DNA from: CAWATG01 sp963785035
Lineage (GTDB): Bacteria > Actinomycetota > Acidimicrobiia > IMCC26256 > CAWATG01
NCBI GenBank assembly: GCA_963785035.1
Contig: CAWATG010000005.1
Coordinates: 372,001 to 436,000 of the forward strand
Reading direction: 5' to 3'
Length of the DNA: 64,000 nt
The notes below the pieces were generated by a model. It saw only the letters and a program-made list of their open reading frames with translations. It searched no databases and was not told the DNA's origin. The position numbers and the translations under genes are program-made. Shown here one piece after another: positions 55,482 through 63,921 of this stretch (position 1 is its first letter; each line of letters starts with the position of its first letter).

Positions 55482-56609
55482 CTAAATGACCGCTGCGCCG
55501 ATCATCCTGCCAATGCCGAAGGTGATCGCCGCCACGGTCATACCTATGGCCAGCATTCGCAATCCGGCCTTGGCGGCATGACGGGCCGTGAAGATCGACA
55601 CGACCGCACCAGCAGCGAAAAGAGCGACCGCGGAGGTCAGTGCAGAGAGCACGAACGCGGCATTTCCACTGGTCACGATGTATGCCATCACGGGGAAGAC
55701 CGCGCCAACGGCGAAGGCGATGAACGACACGATCGCGGCCGCCCATGGCGATCCGAGGGCCTGGGGATTGAGGCCGAGCTCCTCACGGGCCAACGTGTCG
55801 AGTGCCACTTCCGGTTTCTTCATGATCCGGTCAACCATCGATCGGGCAGCAACCTTGTCGATGCCCTTCGCTTGATAGATCAGCTCCAGCTCCTCGCGCT
55901 CCTCCTCAGGAAACGCCGCGAGCTCGTCGCGCTCGATGCGAATCTCTTGTTCGTAGAGCTCGCGTTGGGATCGCACGGACACCCACTCGCCCGATGCCAT
56001 CGAACATGCACCAGCGACAAGACCCGCCAGACCTGCCAACAGCACGAACTTCTGGTCGGTCGTCCCCCCTGCAATTCCCATGACAAGCGAGAAATTGGAC
56101 ACGAGACCGTCGTTGATGCCGAAGACCGCTGCGCGGACGGCGCCGCCAGCTCCAGCTCCGCGGTGGCTCCGTTCGCTGGCGGCAATCCGCCCACCCTGGG
56201 TCTCGATATTCGTCAGCGCCGCGACGATGCGTCCATGCGACTGCTCCTGTGCTGCCATGCTGTCGGGCGCTTCATCGAAGTCGTCATAGACGGTTGCGCC
56301 GTCGACTTCCATGCGCAGCACCATGGGAAGCACGGCGTTCGTTCCGATCAGTCGTGCCATCAAGCCAATGGCGCGAACCCGAAATGGCGTATGTGGCCTT
56401 CCCAGTTCGACGCCGGCGGCGCGTAACTCCTCGGCCCAATGGCGGGCGTGTGCTTCCTCGGACTCGGCCAGCGAGGACAAGACCTCTTGCTGACGCTCCG
56501 AGCTACGCGCGGCCAAGGCGCGGTACAGCGCCGCGCTGGCAAGTTCGCTCTCCCAAAGCTCGCGGTACTGGCGAAGCTTCGGATCTTTGAGTACCGAGTG
56601 ACGGACCAC
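55482..56609 (-). CDS. Ferritin-like/VIT1 fusion membrane protein (iron or manganese transporter)
   Basis: A 375-aa fusion. The N-terminal rubrerythrin/ferritin-like helices (QYRELWESELASAALYRALA, SSLAESEEAHARHWAEELRA) carry Glu and E-x-x-H residues suited to a di-iron site. The C-terminal part is the CCC1/VIT1 transporter: GAVRAAVFGINDGLVSNFSL, GLAGLVAGACSMASGEWVSV, a cytoplasmic helical loop rich in Glu (EEEREELELIYQAKGIDKVA), then AAAIVSFIAFAVGAVFPVMA and further helices. This is the MbfA/Er-VIT1 arrangement that exports or sequesters Fe(II) or Mn(II). Located alone between rplM and the HiPIP-like gene. Intact. Confidence 0.88.
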   Translation of the reverse strand: MVRHSVLKDPKLRQYRELWESELASAALYRALAARSSERQQEVLSSLAESEEAHARHWAEELRAAGVELGRPHTPFRVRAIGLMARLIGTNAVLPMVLRMEVDGATVYDDFDEAPDSMAAQEQSHGRIVAALTNIETQGGRIAASERSHRGAGAGGAVRAAVFGINDGLVSNFSLVMGIAGGTTDQKFVLLAGLAGLVAGACSMASGEWVSVRSQRELYEQEIRIERDELAAFPEEEREELELIYQAKGIDKVAARSMVDRIMKKPEVALDTLAREELGLNPQALGSPWAAAIVSFIAFAVGAVFPVMAYIVTSGNAAFVLSALTSAVALFAAGAVVSIFTARHAAKAGLRMLAIGMTVAAITFGIGRMIGAAVI

Positions 56610-56654
56610 CCCGAAAAGCTACAGCCGATCGCGGCGCGTGCGACCGTTACTTCG

Positions 56655-56900
56655 CTACTCGGCAGGAATCGCCTCCCACCACTGACACCACCAATTCCCT
56701 CCCACGAGGATGCGGAGCTGCGGATGCCAGCAGTACGTGAAGTCAGAGTCTGTATCGAGGTAATACAGGCAGTTGTCACAACGCTCGTCGCCTGACGGGT
56801 GACCACGAAGCACTGCCCGCTCTATGAAGTGCTGCAGAGCGATCCAATTCTTCTCGTCGATCTCTTTGGGCTCCGGCGGCGGGATCTCGTACTCAGGCAT
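56655..56900 (-). CDS. Small HiPIP-like Cys protein
   Basis: An 81-aa protein: MPEYEIPPPEPKEIDEKNWI, then GDERCDNCLYYLDTDSDFTY, YCWHPQLRILVGGNWWCQWW. Four Cys in the pattern C-x2-C-x12-C-x14-C, with the last Cys after G-N-W-W and followed by W-W. This resembles high-potential iron-sulfur proteins (C-x2-C-x8-16-C-x10-14-C with an aromatic-rich pocket). No signal peptide is visible, although HiPIPs are usually periplasmic. Alternative: a zinc ribbon, but the dense aromatics favour a buried cluster. Gene lies between the VIT-family gene and truA on the same strand. Confidence 0.65.
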   Translation of the reverse strand: MPEYEIPPPEPKEIDEKNWIALQHFIERAVLRGHPSGDERCDNCLYYLDTDSDFTYCWHPQLRILVGGNWWCQWWEAIPAE

Positions 56901-56952
56901 GCCCCCAAGGCTACCGAGACCTCATTACCGGAGCGAAAAACCACCTGTGCGA

Positions 56953-57699
56953 TCAGTAGCCAACCTCGCGAAGGCACAGACCATGAGGTGGAGCGACCTG
57001 TCCGGCCACGGATCGGTCGTGGGAACGAAGAATCCTGACCACATCGCTCGGACGCTTCTTGGCGCTGCCCACCTCGACGAGCGTGCCGACAATCGAGCGC
57101 ACCATCTGCCAACAGAACGACCGCGCACGAATCTCGAAATATAGAATCCCATCGCCTCCGTCGCTCCACTCCGAACTCATGACCGTCCTGAGGAGGGTTG
57201 AGCCTTCAGGACCCTTGCGACACAGCGCAGAGAAGTCGTGCTCGCCGATGAACGGATCGGCGCCCAGCCGTAACAACGAAAGGTCGAGCGGCTTTGGGAC
57301 CCACCACGCATACCGAGCGAGGAACGGGTCGGGGACTTGCCGGTTCACGATGGTGTACCGGTAGTGCCGCCACTTCGCCGAGTGCCGTGCGTCGAACGTC
57401 GGATCGACCAATGCGGCGTCACGCACGACGATCTCAGGACCGAGCATCACCGCGAGCGACGCCTGAAGGCGGGTGAGATCCACGTCATCGTCGGGCTCCA
57501 GGTCAAAGCTCACGACCTGACCCCACGCGTGCACACCCGTGTCGGTTCGACCGGCGCAGGACAGCAAGACTTCGCGGCGCAGCACCCGACGCAGCGCGCC
57601 CATCAGTTCTCCGGCGACAGTCCGGACCTCGTGCTGTGCCGCGTAACCATGGAATCCGGTGCCGTCATATGCAACAACGAGCTTGACTCTTGGCATCAC
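56953..57699 (-). CDS. truA: tRNA pseudouridine synthase A (positions 38-40)
   Basis: A 248-aa TruA: VKLVVAYDGTGFHGYAAQHE, the catalytic Asp in LSCAGRTDTGVHAWGQVVSF, WRHYRYTIVNRQVPDPFLAR, GEHDFSALCRKGPEGSTLLR and SFCWQMVRSIVGTLVEVGSA. Two adjacent ATGs start it (57699 and 57696). It follows rplQ by 44 bases, the usual place after the alpha operon. Intact. Modifies the anticodon arm of many tRNAs. Confidence 0.95.
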   Translation of the reverse strand: MMPRVKLVVAYDGTGFHGYAAQHEVRTVAGELMGALRRVLRREVLLSCAGRTDTGVHAWGQVVSFDLEPDDDVDLTRLQASLAVMLGPEIVVRDAALVDPTFDARHSAKWRHYRYTIVNRQVPDPFLARYAWWVPKPLDLSLLRLGADPFIGEHDFSALCRKGPEGSTLLRTVMSSEWSDGGDGILYFEIRARSFCWQMVRSIVGTLVEVGSAKKRPSDVVRILRSHDRSVAGQVAPPHGLCLREVGY

Positions 57700-57743
57700 A
57701 AACGCCGCGCTCGCCCCGCTGGGCTCTCGATCACCAGGAGCTG

Positions 57744-58094
57744 TTAGACAAGCTCGATTCGAGCCATCGGCGCATTGTCGCCTGGGCGCGGTCCAAGCTT
57801 GAGGATTCTCGTGTAGCCACCATTGCGATCGGTATACCGGGGCGCGATCTCGGTGAACAGCTTTGTTGTCACACGCTGGTCGTGAATGGTGGCGATGACC
57901 TTGCGCTGCTGGTGCACGCCGCCCTTCTTCGCCTTGGTGATCAGCCGCTCTGCGTATGGGCGGAGCGCCTTTGCCTTGGCCACCGTCGTCGTGATGCCCT
58001 CAGCCTCGAAGAGGCTCGCAGCAAGGTTCGCCATCATGAGCTTGTGATGTGCAGGACTGCCGCCGAAGCGGGGGCCTTTGGGAGGTGCCGGCAT
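57744..58094 (-). CDS. rplQ: 50S ribosomal protein L17
   Basis: A 116-aa L17: GPRFGGSPAHHKLMMANLAA, SLFEAEGITTTVAKAKALRP, YAERLITKAKKGGVHQQRKV, TKLFTEIAPRYTDRNGGYTR and ILKLGPRPGDNAPMARIELV at the end. It starts 2 bases after the rpoA stop in the conserved rpsM-rpsK-rpsD-rpoA-rplQ operon. Complete. Confidence 0.97.
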   Translation of the reverse strand: MPAPPKGPRFGGSPAHHKLMMANLAASLFEAEGITTTVAKAKALRPYAERLITKAKKGGVHQQRKVIATIHDQRVTTKLFTEIAPRYTDRNGGYTRILKLGPRPGDNAPMARIELV

Positions 58095-58096
58095 GA

Positions 58097-59032
58097 CTAC
58101 TCCTTCACCCGCAGCGCGAGACCACGCTCATCAAGCTTCTGCAGAACCTCGTCGAGTGACTTCGAGCCGAAGTTCGTGATCGCCAACAGATCGTCTTCGG
58201 TCTTCTCGACAAGCTGGCCAATTGTGTCGACCCGGCCGCGCTTGAGGCAGTTACGAGGACGTTCGGAGAGATCCAGCTCCTCGATCGGGAGCTCAAGGTC
58301 AGGCGAACTCGACGTCATCGGCGAAACCTCGCCGAGCTCGAGACCCCGTGGCGCAGCCGAAAGATCGGCGACGAGCGATACCAGGTTTCGGAGGGTGTCC
58401 CCCGCAGAGGCCAACGCCTCCCGAGGCGAGATCGAACCGTCGGTCTCCACCTCGACCGTCACCTTGTCGTAGTTCGTTGCCTGTTCGACCCGTGTCGGTT
58501 CGACGAGGAACGAGACGCGCCGCACCGGCGAAAAGATCGCGTCGATCGGAATGACGCCGATCGTGGCGGTACGCATGTTGCGCGCGGCCGAGAGATAACC
58601 GCGACCCTGCTCAACGGTGACGTCGAAGGCAAGGCGCCCCTTCTCGTTCACCGTCGCGATCAGCAGCTCCGGGTTGAGGATCTCGACGTCGGCGGTGGTC
58701 TGGATATCGCCGGCAGTGATCTCTCCTGGCCCGCGACGATCCAACCGCAGCACAACCGGTTCCTCGGAGTAGCAGCGCAGCACGAGGTCCTTGATGTTCA
58801 AGATGATGTCGGTGACATCCTCTTTGATCCCGGGGATGACATCGAACTCATGCAAGGCGTCATCGAAACGTACCTGCGTTACCGCGGCGCCCGGGATCGA
58901 TGACAGCAAGGTTCGTCTCAGGCTGTTGCCGATCGTGTGGCCGAAACCAGGCTCGAGCGGCCCGATCACGAACGACTGGCTGTGGGCGTTCTCTTCGCCA
59001 GCTTCAATCTCAGGGCGTTGGATGATCAACAT
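58097..59032 (-). CDS. rpoA: DNA-directed RNA polymerase alpha subunit
   Basis: About 311 aa. NTD: LIIQRPEIEAGEENAHSQSF, GFGHTIGNSLRRTLLSSIPG (dimerisation), DVTDIILNIKDLVLRCYSEE, GRGYLSAARNMRTATIGVIP, and ATNYDKVTVEVETDGSISPR. Linker, then the CTD: ELDLSERPRNCLKRGRVDTI and NFGSKSLDEVLQKLDERG, which binds UP elements and activators. ATG 59032 (MLIIQRP) matches the family start; a longer frame from 59071 adds 13 polar residues and is possible. Intact and in the alpha operon. Confidence 0.96.
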   Translation of the reverse strand: MLIIQRPEIEAGEENAHSQSFVIGPLEPGFGHTIGNSLRRTLLSSIPGAAVTQVRFDDALHEFDVIPGIKEDVTDIILNIKDLVLRCYSEEPVVLRLDRRGPGEITAGDIQTTADVEILNPELLIATVNEKGRLAFDVTVEQGRGYLSAARNMRTATIGVIPIDAIFSPVRRVSFLVEPTRVEQATNYDKVTVEVETDGSISPREALASAGDTLRNLVSLVADLSAAPRGLELGEVSPMTSSSPDLELPIEELDLSERPRNCLKRGRVDTIGQLVEKTEDDLLAITNFGSKSLDEVLQKLDERGLALRVKE

Positions 59033-59131
59033 GGATTGCTCACTTTGCTGTGTCGTTTTGCGCTGTGTCATGTACCGCCGCGCCGCCAGTCCCGTCCGGG
59101 ACGTCAGGATGCGGCGGAGCGGGTAGCTCGA

Positions 59132-59746
59132 CTACTTCGAGTAAAGCTCGACGATGAGTTGCTCGCGTACGGGCACGTCGATCTGCTCACGGATCGGTAG
59201 ATCACGGACGGTCACTGTGCCTTCACCGGGACCCTTGTCCATCCACGCTGGACTGATTCGCCCAAGGGTGTCGATGTTGTGACGGATAACGATCATGCTG
59301 GAGGCCCGCTCGCAGAGTGATACCACGTCGCCTTTGCGAAGCCGGTAGCTGGGAATATCCACGCGCTTGCCATTCACGTTGATCAGTCCGTGGTTCACGA
59401 ACTGACGAGACTGTGGGCGAGTTGAGGCCCAGCCGGCACGGTATACGACATTGTCAAGGCGAAGTTCGAGCATCGCGAGCAGGTTCTCACCCGTGATGCC
59501 TTTTTGCCGGTTGGCTTCGACGTACAGGTTCGAGAACTGCTTCTCGAGAACACCGTAGATCTGCTTGGCCTTCTGCTTCTCGGCGAGCTGCACCGAGTAC
59601 TCCGAAGGTTGCCGACGCCGACCACGACCGTGTTGTCCCGGCGGATACGGACGCTTGTCGAGGGCACGAGCACCCTTTTCGTTCTCGAAGATGTTGATTC
59701 CGAAGCGTCGCGAAAGCTTGACCTTCGGTCCTGTATAACGCGCCAT
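59132..59746 (-). CDS. rpsD: 30S ribosomal protein S4
   Basis: A 204-aa S4: MARYTGPKVKLSRRFGINIF, KRPYPPGQHGRGRRRQPSEY, YGVLEKQFSNLYVEANRQKG, LLAMLELRLDNVVYRAGWAS (S4 RNA-binding domain), HGLINVNGKRVDIPSYRLRK. It lacks the N-terminal Cys zinc motif, i.e. the zinc-free form. Nucleates 30S assembly and is often the operon's autogenous regulator. Between rpsK and rpoA. Intact. Confidence 0.97.
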   Translation of the reverse strand: MARYTGPKVKLSRRFGINIFENEKGARALDKRPYPPGQHGRGRRRQPSEYSVQLAEKQKAKQIYGVLEKQFSNLYVEANRQKGITGENLLAMLELRLDNVVYRAGWASTRPQSRQFVNHGLINVNGKRVDIPSYRLRKGDVVSLCERASSMIVIRHNIDTLGRISPAWMDKGPGEGTVTVRDLPIREQIDVPVREQLIVELYSK

Positions 59747-59767
59747 GAACTCGGTTCTCCCTCGCGC

Positions 59768-60166
59768 CTAGACCCGGCGCCGCTTGGGCGGGCGGCAACC
59801 GTTGTGCGGAATCGGTGTGACGTCCTTGATACCAACAACTTCGATACCGGTGTTCTGAATCGAACGGATCGCCGTTTCGCGTCCAGACCCCGGTCCCTTC
59901 ACCACGACGTCAACGCGGCGAATGCCGTGCTCCATGGCCCGTCGCGCCGCAGTCTCGGCTGCAAGCTGCGCCGCGAACGGTGTCGACTTCCTCGACCCCT
60001 TGAAGCCGACGTTCCCCGATGACGCCCATGCAATCGTGTTGCCTTGCTGGTCGGCAATCGTGACAATCGTGTTGTTGAATGACGACTTGATATGCGCCAC
60101 GCCGTAGGCGATGTTCTTGCGCTCTCGACGCTTCGGGCGTCGACCTCCTGCCGCTGGCTTCGCCAT
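59768..60166 (-). CDS. rpsK: 30S ribosomal protein S11
   Basis: A 132-aa S11: KRRERKNIAYGVAHIKSSFN, NTIVTIADQQGNTIAWASSG, NVGFKGSRKSTPFAAQLAAE, GIRRVDVVVKGPGSGRETAI, DVTPIPHNGCRPPKRRRV. The tail signature (P-H-N-G-C-R-P-P-K-R-R-R-V) is canonical. It follows rpsM by 75 bases and precedes rpsD by 21. Intact. Confidence 0.97.
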   Translation of the reverse strand: MAKPAAGGRRPKRRERKNIAYGVAHIKSSFNNTIVTIADQQGNTIAWASSGNVGFKGSRKSTPFAAQLAAETAARRAMEHGIRRVDVVVKGPGSGRETAIRSIQNTGIEVVGIKDVTPIPHNGCRPPKRRRV

Positions 60167-60241
60167 AGTCCCCTTGGCTCTCTTTCGCGTTCGATCTCAG
60201 TGAATGCGTACGCCCGTCCAGACGAACGTGTGCCGCTTGGG

Positions 60242-60619
60242 CTATTTGCGTGCGCGCTTCTTGCCCGCCACGGTCTTCTTCGGACCTTTTCGGGTTCGTG
60301 CATTCGTCCGCGTCCGTTGACCTCGCACGGGCAGACCACGGCGGTGCCGCAGGCCCTGGTACGTGCCGATCTCCATCTTGCGCTTGATGTGACCAGACAC
60401 CTCGCGGCGTAAGTCACCTTCGACCTTGACGTTGGCATCGATCCAGGCACGGATTCGACCAACCTCTTCGTCTGTGAGATCACGCACCCGCGTGTTCGGA
60501 GAGATCGCCACCGCATCACAGGCAGCCTGCGCGGTCGAACGACCCACTCCAAAAATGTAGGTCAGTGAAATTTCCAGCCGCTTCTCGCGGGGAACGTCTA
60601 CTCCGGCGATACGCGCCAT
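60242..60619 (-). CDS. rpsM: 30S ribosomal protein S13
   Basis: A 125-aa S13: MARIAGVDVPREKRLEISLT, YIFGVGRSTAQAACDAVAIS, RDLTDEEVGRIRAWIDANVK, VEGDLRREVSGHIKRKMEIG, YQGLRHRRGLPVRGQRTRTN and the basic tail GPKKTVAGKKRARK. Contacts the head of 30S and the B1 bridges. First of rpsM-rpsK-rpsD-rpoA-rplQ, 15 bases after rpmJ. Intact. Confidence 0.97.
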   Translation of the reverse strand: MARIAGVDVPREKRLEISLTYIFGVGRSTAQAACDAVAISPNTRVRDLTDEEVGRIRAWIDANVKVEGDLRREVSGHIKRKMEIGTYQGLRHRRGLPVRGQRTRTNARTRKGPKKTVAGKKRARK

Positions 60620-60634
60620 CGTGCCTCCTGGGTC

Positions 60635-60748
60635 CTAACCCTGTCGCTGCTTGTGGCGCGGATTCGTACAGATGACGCGGACAGACCCGTGTCGTCGAAT
60701 CACCTTGCACTTCTCACAGATCTTCTTGACGGAAGGCCGTACCTTCAT
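60635..60748 (-). CDS. rpmJ: 50S ribosomal protein L36
   Basis: A 37-aa protein reading MKVRPSVKKICEKCKVIRRH and then GSVRVICTNPRHKQRQG, stop at 60635. The Cys pair in ICEKC, the third Cys in VICTN and the His in PRHKQ are the four zinc ligands of the Zn-binding (C+) form. Sits between infA and rpsM as in nearly all bacteria. Length and sequence are complete. Confidence 0.95.
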   Translation of the reverse strand: MKVRPSVKKICEKCKVIRRHGSVRVICTNPRHKQRQG

Positions 60749-60825
60749 TCCGAACTCTTTCTGTACGGGCTCAACATCAGCCCGGCGTCATCGATGACCG
60801 CATAGTGTCTTTCGTTGCTGGCCAC

Positions 60826-61060
60826 TTACTTGTACCGATACGTGATGCGCCCGCGACTGAGGTCATAGGGCGTAAGTTCCACCTGGACCCGGTCGCCCGG
60901 GAGGATGCGAATGTAATGCATGCGCATCTTTCCGGAGATATGTGCCAAAACCTTGTGCCCATTCTCGAGCTCAACGCGGAACATGGCATTGGGGAGCGGC
61001 TCGACGACAGTCCCCTCGACGAGGATCGTGTCGTCCTTGGGCTTTGCCAGAAGAATGCAC
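60826..61060 (-). CDS. infA: Translation initiation factor IF-1, start probably disturbed
   Basis: The body reads AKPKDDTILVEGTVVEPLPN, AMFRVELENGHKVLAHISGK, MRMHYIRILPGDRVQVELTP and YDLSRGRITYRYK, stop at 60826: a complete IF-1. No ATG, GTG or TTG lies in this frame just before AKPKDD; only CTG (61050) or ATT (61056) could serve. In the neighbouring frame GTG 61060 begins M-H-S-S, and removing one base from tctgg joins it to AKPKDD, giving 77 aa. That would match the sign of the other breaks. Essential OB-fold A-site factor; located between map and rpmJ. Confidence 0.85.
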
Positions 61061-61153
61061 CACCTGCGAAACTTGCGCGATTGAAGCGCGCCCGAAGAAC
61101 CTGGGGCGACCCATCACGATACACGTCGAAGGGCCCCTGAGACAATCCGCGAG

Positions 61154-61903
61154 TCAGGGAAGCGTGAGGATCACCGGCCCGTGACCAGTCAAGGCAATCG
61201 TGTGCTCGAAGTGCGCAGAGCGCCGCCCGTCAGCGGTCACCACGGTCCATTCGTCATCGAGAACCTTGGTCTTGTCGGTGCCTAGGTTCACCATGGGTTC
61301 AATTGCCAGGACCATGCCTTGCTTGAGCCTTAACCCCCGGCCCGCTGGGCCGTGGTTGGGAACACTTGGTTCCTCATGCATAGCGGTCCCAATGCCGTGT
61401 CCTGTGTAGCCCCGGACAACTGCGAACCCAGCTGACTCGGCCACACGCTGGACCTCGGCGCCGATGTCGCCGAGACGATTGCCATCGCTGATGGCAGCGA
61501 TGGCCGCCATCAGCGCAGACTCCGTGACGTCGATCAGTCGCTGCGATTCAGCATTGATGGTGCCGACACCGACCGTCACCGCCGCGTCCGCATGCCAGCC
61601 TTCGACTATCGCCCCACAATCAAGTCCCACGATGTCGCCCTCGGCCAGGACGACCTTCGGGCTCGGGATGCCATGGACGACCACGTCATTCGGCGACGTG
61701 CAGATGACAGCCGGAAAACCGTTGTAGTTCAAGAAATTCGAACGCGCCCCACGCCGCTCGAGCACTTCGCGCGCCACGAGGTCGATCTCGGCAGTGGTGA
61801 CACCCGGCTTGACGACCCGGCGGCATTCTTCGTGCATCTCGGCGACGACGCGTCCAGCACGACGCATGATCGCGATCTGCGCAGGGCTCTTCCGTGCGCT
61901 CAC
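61154..61903 (-). CDS. map: Methionine aminopeptidase type I
   Basis: A 249-aa MetAP. RKSPAQIAIMRRAGRVVAEM, GAIVEGWHADAAVTVGVGTI contains two metal Asp residues together with the one in VGLDCG, RGYTGHGIGTAMHEEPSVPN the catalytic His residues, and MVLAIEPMVNLGTDKTKVLD a metal Glu. Removes N-terminal Met. It overlaps adk by 4 bases and lies 93 bases before infA. Intact; short form without N-terminal zinc fingers. Confidence 0.95.
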   Translation of the reverse strand: MSARKSPAQIAIMRRAGRVVAEMHEECRRVVKPGVTTAEIDLVAREVLERRGARSNFLNYNGFPAVICTSPNDVVVHGIPSPKVVLAEGDIVGLDCGAIVEGWHADAAVTVGVGTINAESQRLIDVTESALMAAIAAISDGNRLGDIGAEVQRVAESAGFAVVRGYTGHGIGTAMHEEPSVPNHGPAGRGLRLKQGMVLAIEPMVNLGTDKTKVLDDEWTVVTADGRRSAHFEHTIALTGHGPVILTLP

Positions 61904-62568
61904 GGCGTGGACAACGAAAGCCGACCGACAGCCGCGATGAGCCGGCTGAACACGGCATCGCCGTCACCGACCCCGTCAACGGTGACGAGCAAGTCCGCGC
62001 ATGCATAGAAATCGAGCAGTGGAAGCGTCTCGATGTCGTAGATCTCGAGGCGCCGCAAAACCGCAGATTCCGTATCATCCTCGCGTTGGATGACATCGGC
62101 GCCACACTGGTCACAGATCCACGGCCGTTTCGGGGGAAGATTGACGTGATAGGTGGCGCCGCAGTCGACGCACACGCGACGCCCGGAAAGGCGATCCATC
62201 ACGATTTCCGTGGGTACCTCGAGCTGAATCGCCAAGTCCAGCCGATGAACACCGAGCACCCGGTCGAGCTCGCGAGCCTGCACCGCAGTTCGAGGGAAGC
62301 CATCGAGCACGAACCCGGCGACGAGGTTGTTGTTGTCTGCGAATCGCTCCTCGACAACCCCTACGACGATCTCGTCAGGTAGGAGCTCGCCGCCATCCAT
62401 GTACCGCTTGGCCTCGAGCCCGAATGCGGTGCCCGCCCGCGCCGCAGCACGAAACAGCTCACCCGTCGACAGGTGCACGATCCCAAAATGTTCGGCAAGG
62501 CGACCGGCCTGCGTGCCCTTCCCGGCACCTTGTCTGCCGAGCAGCACGACTCGCGCTCCCCTAGCCAC
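61900..62568 (-). CDS. adk: Adenylate kinase, long form with Cys4 LID
   Basis: About 222 aa from GTG 62568: ARVVLLGRQGAGKGTQAGRL (P-loop), FGIVHLSTGELFRAAARAGT, GFVLDGFPRTAVQARELDRV, and a LID with VCVDCGATYHVNL and WICDQCGADVIQ: four Cys for structural zinc. QREDDTESAVLRRLEIY follows. Long-form kinases with a zinc LID are known in Bacillus; many actinobacteria have short or Cys-free forms. AMP + ATP to 2 ADP. Position secY-adk-map is standard. A longer frame to 62589 is possible. Confidence 0.95.
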   Translation of the reverse strand: MARGARVVLLGRQGAGKGTQAGRLAEHFGIVHLSTGELFRAAARAGTAFGLEAKRYMDGGELLPDEIVVGVVEERFADNNNLVAGFVLDGFPRTAVQARELDRVLGVHRLDLAIQLEVPTEIVMDRLSGRRVCVDCGATYHVNLPPKRPWICDQCGADVIQREDDTESAVLRRLEIYDIETLPLLDFYACADLLVTVDGVGDGDAVFSRLIAAVGRLSLSTP

Positions 62569-62610
62569 GCGGTGCTCCGCGGGCCACACGGAATAGGAAT
62601 CTCGTCATCG

Positions 62611-63921
62611 TTATGAGGCCAGAAAGCCTTCGTAGTTTCGCATCATCAGTTGACTATCGATCTGTTTCATTGTCTCGAGTGCCACGCCGACGGTGATGAG
62701 GATCGCGGTACCTCCAAACGGGAAGTTCGCGATGTTCCACAAGCGGAACGTCAAGAGTGGAGCGAGCGCAATCAGCGCCAGGAACAGTGACCCAGGCAAG
62801 GTGATGCGATTCAACACCTTGGAGAGATACTTCTCGGTTGGTGGTCCCGGACGAATACCGGGGATGAACCCGCCCTGCTTGCGAATGATGTCGGCCTGCT
62901 GTTCCGGGTTGAACGCGATTGCCGTATAGAAGTACGCGAAGAACACGATCATGACGGTGAACAGGGTCATGTAGACAACACTGGTCGTGCCCTCGCCCAA
63001 CAGATACTTGTTCGTGATGTCCTGCATCCACTCGTTGTTCAGCGCCGTTGCGATAAGGGCCGGGAACGAAAGGATCGAGCTCGCGAAAATCACCGGGATC
63101 ACACCCGACTGATTGACCTTGAGCGGGATGTATGTGCTCTGACCACCGTACATCCGGCGCCCAACGACCCGTTTTGCGAACTGCACAGGTATTCGCCGCT
63201 GCCCTGACTCGACGAAAACGATCGCCGCGATCATCCCGATGCCAATCAACAGGATGGTGAAGAACTGAAACTTTCCTACCTGGGAGTAGATGACCGAACC
63301 CTCCGAAGGCAGCCGTGACACCACGGACGCGAAGATCAGGATCGACATGCCGTTACCGATACCGCGCTGGGTCACGAGTTCACCCAGCCACATCACAACT
63401 GCCGTTCCTGCCGTCCACGTCAGAATGATCATCAGGGCCCGCGGAGCACTGAAGTTGGGGATCAACTCCATGTTCTCAGGGAGCTGGGTACCGAACAGCG
63501 TCGGATTTCCGGTCTTCAACGCAAAGACGAACCCGGTGGACTGCACAAGTGCCAACGCGACCGTGAGATAGCGGGTCCATTGCGTGAGCTTCTTCTGACC
63601 GACCTGGCCTTCTTGGCGCCATTGCTCCAACTTGGGGATCACCACACCCAACAACTGCATGATGATCGATGCCGTGATGTACGGCATGATGCCGAGAAAG
63701 AACACCGCGACGCTGGTAATCGCACCGCCGGAGAAGAGGTTCAAGAACGCAAGCACGCCGCCTTTCGTCGCGTTGTCCTGCAGATTCTTGATCTGTTCGA
63801 AGTCGACGAACGGGACTGGCACGTGTGTACCGAGCCGGTACACCGCGATGATCCCCAGGGTGAAGAAAATCTTGTTCCGAAGGTCGGGAACCCGGAACAT
63901 GTTTCGCAGACGGGACAACAT
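62611..63921 (-). CDS. secY: Preprotein translocase subunit SecY
   Basis: A 436-aa ten-helix translocon channel. N-terminal MLSRLRNMFRVPDLRNKIFF, VYRLGTHVPVPFVDFEQI, GGAITSVAVFFLGIMPYITA, SIIMQLLGVVIPKLEQWRQE, RGIGNGMSILIFASVVSRLP, RRIPVQFAKRVVGRRMYGGQ (cytosolic loop), VNQSGVIPVIFASSILSFPA (lateral gate region), and IRKQGGFIPGIRPGPPTEKY near the C-terminus. Intact. Last gene of the spc operon; rplO would be expected just beyond the right edge. Confidence 0.97.
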   Translation of the reverse strand: MLSRLRNMFRVPDLRNKIFFTLGIIAVYRLGTHVPVPFVDFEQIKNLQDNATKGGVLAFLNLFSGGAITSVAVFFLGIMPYITASIIMQLLGVVIPKLEQWRQEGQVGQKKLTQWTRYLTVALALVQSTGFVFALKTGNPTLFGTQLPENMELIPNFSAPRALMIILTWTAGTAVVMWLGELVTQRGIGNGMSILIFASVVSRLPSEGSVIYSQVGKFQFFTILLIGIGMIAAIVFVESGQRRIPVQFAKRVVGRRMYGGQSTYIPLKVNQSGVIPVIFASSILSFPALIATALNNEWMQDITNKYLLGEGTTSVVYMTLFTVMIVFFAYFYTAIAFNPEQQADIIRKQGGFIPGIRPGPPTEKYLSKVLNRITLPGSLFLALIALAPLLTFRLWNIANFPFGGTAILITVGVALETMKQIDSQLMMRNYEGFLAS

